In this document: piece after piece, positions 59,990 to 64,000 of the stretch
Layout: each line of letters begins with the position of its first letter
How positions within the stretch are numbered: position 1 is the stretch's first letter
NCBI RefSeq assembly: GCF_023544445.1
Contig: NZ_JALPVJ010000001.1
Span: 62,001-126,000 of the forward strand
DNA from: Actinoplanes sp. M2I2
GTDB lineage: Bacteria; Actinomycetota; Actinomycetes; Mycobacteriales; Micromonosporaceae
Direction: 5' to 3'
Length of the DNA: 64,000 nt
Position numbers and translations under genes: made by a program
The notes under the pieces: model-generated
The model's database searches: none
What the model was told of the DNA's origin: nothing
What the model saw: only the letters and a program-made list of their open reading frames with translations

Positions 59990-60469
59990 ATGTCCGGCGA
60001 CAACGACACGGCCCTGCGCGAGTTCGTGACCAGCCGCCTGCCTCAGCTGCGCCGCTCGGCCTTTCTCATGTGCGGCGACTGGCGGATGGCCACCGAGCTG
60101 ACCCGCGCCACCCTGGCCCGCACGGTGGCGGACAGCCGGCGGGGCGTCGTGGCGGACGCGGACGTCTACGCGTACGCGGACCTGATGGAGGCCTGCCGCC
60201 GCCGCAACCGCCGCCGCGAGCACGTCTTCGTGGCGTCGCCCGGCGCGGCCGGCGTGGAGGCCGAGTCCATCCTGCTGCTGGACGCGCTGCACAAGCTCAC
60301 CCCGCGCTGCCGCGCCGTCCTGGTGCTGCGTCACTGGGACGGCTTCGACGTGCCGGCCACCGGGGCGATGCTCGACCTCGACGAGGAGCAGGTGGCCGCC
60401 TACGAGAAGGCCGGGCTCGCGGCCCTGGAGAAGCTGCTCGGCGAGTCCGAGGCAGCGATGGCCGGATGA
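59990..60469 (+). CDS. SigE-family ECF-type sigma factor
   Basis: 159 residues: region 2 begins LREFVTSRLPQLRRSAFLMC, GDWRMATELTRATLARTVAD; region 4 is ILLLDALHKLTPRCRAVLVL, RHWDGFDVPATGAMLDLDEE. This is the SigE-family pattern of actinobacteria (xFVxxRxxxLxRxAxLLxGDxxxAEDL). Region 2 lacks the usual LVQ after AEEL and has several substitutions, so promoter melting ability is uncertain. The stop overlaps the next start as ATGA, coupling it to a membrane partner. Confidence 0.85.
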   Translation: MSGDNDTALREFVTSRLPQLRRSAFLMCGDWRMATELTRATLARTVADSRRGVVADADVYAYADLMEACRRRNRRREHVFVASPGAAGVEAESILLLDALHKLTPRCRAVLVLRHWDGFDVPATGAMLDLDEEQVAAYEKAGLAALEKLLGESEAAMAG

Positions 60470-61260
60470 GCGCGCCGCTGAACCGGCTGCTCGAGCACGT
60501 GCTCGAGGGGGAGCCGCCGCTGGGCGATGAGGTCGACGCCGTTTTCCGCCGCGCGGCCCGGCTGCGCCGCCGCCGGACCCAGGCGGTGCTTCTGGCCGGC
60601 GCCGGGACGGCCGGGCTGATCGTCGTCCTCGGCTACGTGCTGACCGCCACCCTGCTCGACGCGCCACCGGCCACCATCTCGTCCGGCCCCAGCACTCCGG
60701 CCGGGGTTGCGGCGGTCCCGCCGCCGCCCGTGCCCAGCGGGGCGTCCGCGCCCGGGCCCGCGCCCGGGCCCGCGTCCGACGGGGTCCTCAAGGTGATCGG
60801 GCCGCTGGTCAAGGGGCGGGAGCTGCGCGTCGAGCCCGCGTCGCAGCGCAAGGGCGACGGCTGGCGGGAGTACGGCCTCACCGACGCTCAGGGACGCTCG
60901 CGCGGCACGGTCCAGGTCGCGGTCTTCGACGTCCGCCGGAAGTGGTGCTTCCCGGTGGCGGCCGATCCCGAGGCGTGTGCGCGCGCGGACCGGGCGAGCG
61001 GGCTGGAGTTCGTCCGCTACGACGACGTGAGCGACCCGGACCGGCAGGTGCGGCAGACCCTCGCCCGCCGGCTCGATGGCGATCGTGTGCTGGCCGTGCA
61101 GGTCGCGGGGGAGCCCGGCGTCGGGGCGCGGCGCGGGAAGCCCGGGCTGACCGGAGCCCAGGTCGAGCAGGTGGCGACCGACGAGCGGGTCTTCGACGCC
61201 TTCGACGTGGACGAGAACTGCGACGACGGGTGCCCGGCGTTCCGGACACCCGTCAAGTGA
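60466..61260 (+). CDS. Single-TM protein paired with the sigma factor
   Basis: 264 residues. A short cytoplasmic N-terminus (MSAPLNRLLEHVLEGEPPLG, DEVDAVFRRAARLRRRRTQA), one TM helix (VLLAGAGTAGLIVVLGYVL), a Pro/Ser/Ala-rich external linker and an extracytoplasmic domain with four Cys (KWCFPVAADPEACARAD; ENCDDGCPAF) that may form disulfides. ATG 60466 overlaps the sigma stop by 4 bp. By layout it may be the cognate anti-sigma or co-sensor, although no zinc-binding HxxxCxxC motif is seen. Confidence 0.78.
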   Translation: MSAPLNRLLEHVLEGEPPLGDEVDAVFRRAARLRRRRTQAVLLAGAGTAGLIVVLGYVLTATLLDAPPATISSGPSTPAGVAAVPPPPVPSGASAPGPAPGPASDGVLKVIGPLVKGRELRVEPASQRKGDGWREYGLTDAQGRSRGTVQVAVFDVRRKWCFPVAADPEACARADRASGLEFVRYDDVSDPDRQVRQTLARRLDGDRVLAVQVAGEPGVGARRGKPGLTGAQVEQVATDERVFDAFDVDENCDDGCPAFRTPVK

Positions 61261-61293
61261 GCAGAGCGGCGCGAACCCGGCCGCGGGCCGCCG

Positions 61294-61424
61294 TGGTCGA
61301 TCAGGCGCTGTGGTCGATCAGGTGCTGTGGTTGATCAGGTGCTGTGGTTGATCAGGTGCTGTGGTTGATCAGGCGCTGTGGTTGATCAGGCGCTGTGGTC
61401 GATCAGGTGCTGTGGTCGATCAGA
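61294..61424. repeat. 17-bp tandem array with GATC cores
   Basis: Seven full copies and one partial copy of TGGTCGATCAGGCGCTG (alternating C/T at two positions), each holding TCGATCA or TTGATCA. It occupies the whole gap between two convergent genes and overlaps the last two codons of the minus-strand gene. Confidence 0.93.
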
Positions 61425-62247
61425 CCCGGCGGCGGATCAGGAACGCGATGCCGGCCAGGCCGACCAGGATGATCATCAGCACGCCGCCGTTGAGCAGGAA
61501 GAGCCGCCGCATCTCGCCGAGCACCTCGCTCGCGTCGGCGGGCGCCTCGGCCTGGGCGTCGAGATCCTGCCCGACACCGCCGCCGATGCCGCCGGCCACC
61601 ACGTCGGGCTTCGCCTTGATCGGCACGCCGCTGACCCGCAACGTCTCCGGCATGGTCAGCCGGCCGTAGAACCAGCCGTCGGCGATCTTCTTGGTGCCGG
61701 GCTGCTTGGCCGGGCGGTGCGCCCGCGGGCCACCGGCCGCCATCGGGAAGAGCTCGTAGGTCTGCAGGGCCGACTTGTTGGCGAGCACGGTGATCGTGTA
61801 TTTCGGCCCGAGCTTGTCGGCCTTGAGCGCCGTGGTCTGCGACCGGGCCGAGGACATCCAGTTGACCTCGCTGAGCAGGCTCCCGAACAGGCGCTTGCTC
61901 TCCGCCATGGTGATGACGATCGCCTTGTCGATGTCCTTGCCGACGATCTGGATGGTGTTCGCCTTGGGCGCGGGCTTCGGCGCGGCGGAGGCGGCGTTGG
62001 GCGCCAGCCCGATCGCGAGCGCGGCCGTCACCGCGAGCACCCCGGCCGCCGACACCAACCGCGTCAGCGCCACCCGGGCGCGCGAACCGTGATCAGTCGA
62101 ACCGTGACCAGTCGAACCGTGACCAGTCGAACCGTGACCCGACAAACCGTGATCAGGCGAACCGTGACCCGGCGTCCCCCGACCCAATACCCCTCGAACC
62201 ATCGTCCGGCCTCCCCGCCCCGTGGTGGACATGGCTTCGCGCACCAT
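61420..62247 (-). CDS. Exported, C-terminally membrane-anchored protein
   Basis: 275 residues. The N-terminus is Gly/His/Ser-rich with GHGST pentads, then a signal-like hydrophobic stretch (LVSAAGVLAVTAALAIGLAP, AASAA cleavage), an external domain of about 140 residues (NTIQIVGKDIDKAIVITMAE, TITVLANKSALQTYELFP, GWFYGRLTMPETLRVSGVPI) and a C-terminal TM helix with basic end (GGVLMIILVGLAGIAFLIRR). No family recognised. A later start (for example ATG 62202) would drop some of the repeats. Confidence 0.75.
   Translation of the reverse strand: MVREAMSTTGRGGRTMVRGVLGRGTPGHGSPDHGLSGHGSTGHGSTGHGSTDHGSRARVALTRLVSAAGVLAVTAALAIGLAPNAASAAPKPAPKANTIQIVGKDIDKAIVITMAESKRLFGSLLSEVNWMSSARSQTTALKADKLGPKYTITVLANKSALQTYELFPMAAGGPRAHRPAKQPGTKKIADGWFYGRLTMPETLRVSGVPIKAKPDVVAGGIGGGVGQDLDAQAEAPADASEVLGEMRRLFLLNGGVLMIILVGLAGIAFLIRRRV
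62086..62175. repeat. Six 15-bp repeats coding GHGST-type pentads
   Basis: ACCGTGACCAGTCGA-type units, six copies (62086-62175) with 1-3 mismatches, in frame in the exported protein, giving GHGST, GHGST, DHGS and GHGSP pentads ahead of the signal sequence. Confidence 0.88.
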
Positions 62248-62427
62248 TGGCCACTCCCGCGACAGTCCGTCGTGGAGCGACCGAGGCCTTCAGCCTTCCC
62301 GAGCGGACGCCCGGGCGCATCTCAGGCCGGACGAATTGCTGCCATCCGGTGGATGACGTTCGACACTACGAGGGCCGTTGATCAGCGGGCCGAATAGTAC
62401 CTACTGCCCGCAAGGGATGGGGGCCCG

Positions 62428-62460
62428 GTCACCCGCTCAGCGGATTTCACCACCGTTACG
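62428..62460. repeat. Copy of the gltX upstream element, downstream of gltX
   Basis: In the 275-bp gap 62248-62522 (no gene) the stretch GTCACCCGCTCAGCGGATTT plus CACCACCGTTACG closely resembles the gltX start and upstream region at 63931-63940 plus 63959-63982 (GTCACCCGCT, then AGCGGATTTTCATCACCGCT), with about 20 bp deleted between the parts. Both copies have the same orientation and flank gltX. Confidence 0.6.
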
Positions 62461-62522
62461 ACGGCGGACGAATGGCGGACCGGGCCACCTATGCGATAAA
62501 CAGGGACGTTTCAGGCGAAGTT

Positions 62523-63935
62523 TCAGGCCGTGAGGCGGGCTCGCGCGGCCCGCAGCCGGGCCAGCGTGCGCTCGCGCCCGAGCACCTCGACCGACTCGAA
62601 GAGCGGCAGCCCGACCGAGCGGCCGGTCACCGCGACGCGTACAGGCGCCTGGGTCTTGCCCAGCTTGAGCTCGCGAGCCAGGCCCACGGCCTCGAGCGCG
62701 CCCTTGAGCGGCTCGGCCGCCCACTCCTCGAGCGCCTCGAATGCGGTCACCGTGGCGTCCAGGATGTCGCCGGCGCCCTCCTTCATGGCCTTGGCCCACG
62801 ACGCCTCGTCGAAGGCCGGCTCGTCCAGGAAGAAGAAGTCGACGTACTCCACGATCTCGGCCAGCACCGCGATGCGGGTCTGGGCCAGCGGCGCGACGGC
62901 GGTGAAGACGTCCACGTCGAAGGCGGCCGGGCTCCACGGCGGGGACGGGATCGTGTCGGTGCCGCTCAGCCACGGCGTGCAGAGCTGGATGAACTCCTCG
63001 ACCGAGAGCGCGCGGATGTAGTCGCCGTTGAAGGCCCGCAACTTCTTGATGTCGAAGAAGGCGGACGCGTGGTTGACGTCCTCGAGCCGGTACTCGTCCT
63101 CGATGACCTGCCACGGGACGATCTCGCGGTCGTCGCTGGGCGCCCAGCCGAGCAGCATCAGGTAGTTCTTCATCGCGGCGGCCAGGTAGCCCTCGTCGCG
63201 GTAGCTCTCCAGGGCCACCTTGTCGCGGCGCTTGGACAGCTTCTGCCGTTTCTCGTTGACGATGACCGGCACGTGGGCCCAGATCGGCGGGGTGTGGCCC
63301 AGCGCCTCCCACAGCAGCTGCTGCTTGGGCGTGTTGGGCAGGTGCTCCTCGGCCCGGATCACGTGGTTGATGCCCATGGTCATGTCGTCGACGACGTTGG
63401 CCAGCAGGAACAGCGGGGAGCCGTCGCTGCGGGCGATGACGAAGTCCTCGATCAGCTTGTTCTCGAAGGCGGGCTTGCCGCGCACCAGGTCGACCACCAC
63501 GGTCTCGCCCTCGTCGGGCGTGCGGAAGCGCAGCGCGTGGCCCTCGCCCGGCCCGAGCGCCCGGTCACGGCAGAAGCCGTCGTAGCCGGTGTGCTGGTTG
63601 CCGGTGCGGGCGATGACGTCCTCACGCTTGCAGTCGCAGTAGTAGGCCTTGCCCTCGCCGTAGAGCCGGGTGGCCGCGGCGATGTGGTCCTGCGCGTAGG
63701 ACGACTGGTAGTACGGCCCCTCGTACGACCCTCGTTCGATGCCGATCCAGTCGAGCGCCGAGAGGATGCCCTCGGTCCACTCGGGACGGTTGCGGGCGGC
63801 GTCGGTGTCCTCGATGCGCAGCACGAAGACGCCGTCATGCTGCTTGGCGTAGATCCAGTTCTGCAGCGCCGTACGGGCGCCGCCGACGTGGAACATGCCG
63901 GTCGGGGAGGGGGCGAAGCGTACTCGAACAGTCAC
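62523..63935 (-). CDS. gltX: Glutamyl-tRNA synthetase
   Basis: 470-residue class I synthetase: HIGH as HVGG (16-19 in [15 protein letters not shown]), [12 protein letters not shown], zinc-type Cys set (CDCKRED ... FCRD), KMSKS as KLSKR (232-236), and a C-terminal anticodon domain. It charges tRNA-Glu and, in actinobacteria without GlnRS, also tRNA-Gln for amidation. The start GTG 63935 has TACCCT 6 nt upstream (63947-63942), consistent with a leaderless mRNA. Confidence 0.97.
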   Translation of the reverse strand: MTVRVRFAPSPTGMFHVGGARTALQNWIYAKQHDGVFVLRIEDTDAARNRPEWTEGILSALDWIGIERGSYEGPYYQSSYAQDHIAAATRLYGEGKAYYCDCKREDVIARTGNQHTGYDGFCRDRALGPGEGHALRFRTPDEGETVVVDLVRGKPAFENKLIEDFVIARSDGSPLFLLANVVDDMTMGINHVIRAEEHLPNTPKQQLLWEALGHTPPIWAHVPVIVNEKRQKLSKRRDKVALESYRDEGYLAAAMKNYLMLLGWAPSDDREIVPWQVIEDEYRLEDVNHASAFFDIKKLRAFNGDYIRALSVEEFIQLCTPWLSGTDTIPSPPWSPAAFDVDVFTAVAPLAQTRIAVLAEIVEYVDFFFLDEPAFDEASWAKAMKEGAGDILDATVTAFEALEEWAAEPLKGALEAVGLARELKLGKTQAPVRVAVTGRSVGLPLFESVEVLGRERTLARLRAARARLTA

Positions 63936-64000
63936 CCGCTAAGGGTACCTACGCCACTGAGCGGATTTTCATCACCGCTACCGCACCCGCCAGGGTGACG

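Noticed and set aside
1..64000. tRNA or rRNA genes, especially next to argS and gltX
   Set aside because: I found no T-loop consensus with a foldable cloverleaf and no rRNA-like stretch. A covariance-model scan would be decisive.
1..64000. Prophage, integrative element or complete insertion sequence
   Set aside because: No integrase, transposase or phage structural gene was recognised; only gene fragments and small repeats suggest past rearrangement.

Overview
The window is 64 kb of very GC-rich chromosomal DNA from a Gram-positive actinobacterium. Gene content fits the Micromonosporaceae (Actinoplanes-like): a fabD-fabH-acpP-fabF operon behind a FasR-type regulator, a DUF3145 protein, two giant LuxR (LAL) regulators, a HelD-type helicase, a SigE-family sigma factor, and many leaderless starts with a TANNNT box 6-8 nt upstream. 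The genus is inferred from content, not proven. I saw no tRNA, rRNA, CRISPR array, intact IS or prophage.

Layout. 0-5.4 kb: two-component system (sensor cut by the window edge), an ASCH/HhH protein, a VapC remnant, a polytopic membrane protein. 5.4-9.7 kb: LAL regulator divergent from two unassigned genes. 9.7-14.2 kb: a membrane glycosyltransferase with a C-terminal MshEN-like (c-di-GMP-binding type) domain, divergent from a GGDEF-EAL enzyme. 14.2-20 kb: DUF2293 protein, S9 peptidase, a likely toxin/immunity pair, DinB protein. 20-24.8 kb: five-gene urea-type ABC transporter urtABCDE. 25-27.2 kb: overlapping trio of Tat-secreted solute-binding-like protein, small membrane protein and flavoprotein. 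27.3-34.6 kb: second LAL regulator, TetR with divergent FAD monooxygenase, methyltransferase, SRPBCC protein, tyrosine phosphatase. 34.6-36.4 kb: argS preceded by an Arg-rich leader peptide and terminator-like hairpin. 36.4-45 kb: 5'-nucleotidase remnant, MerR, Ser/Thr kinase, broken YdeI-like gene, STAS protein, surE, PfkB kinase, CDF metal exporter. 45-53.9 kb: secreted propeller protein, HelD helicase, ArsR-SRPBCC pair, hydrolase, beta-carbonic anhydrase, DUF3145, GH3 lipoprotein. 54-58.8 kb: fatty acid synthase II operon and its regulator. 58.8-64 kb: TetR with an internal repeat, sigma factor with membrane partner, surface protein, gltX.

Functional links. The glycosyltransferase/GGDEF-EAL pair suggests local c-di-GMP control of an exopolysaccharide. 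The argS leader has the parts of a classical attenuator sensing charged tRNA-Arg. FasR probably acts on the palindrome in front of fabD. At least seven short tandem arrays (units of 15-32 bp) lie in or beside genes, one encoding six GLGDN repeats in a TetR protein, and one 30-bp unit is perfectly duplicated inside a decaying gene. This part of the genome appears prone to slippage or local duplication.
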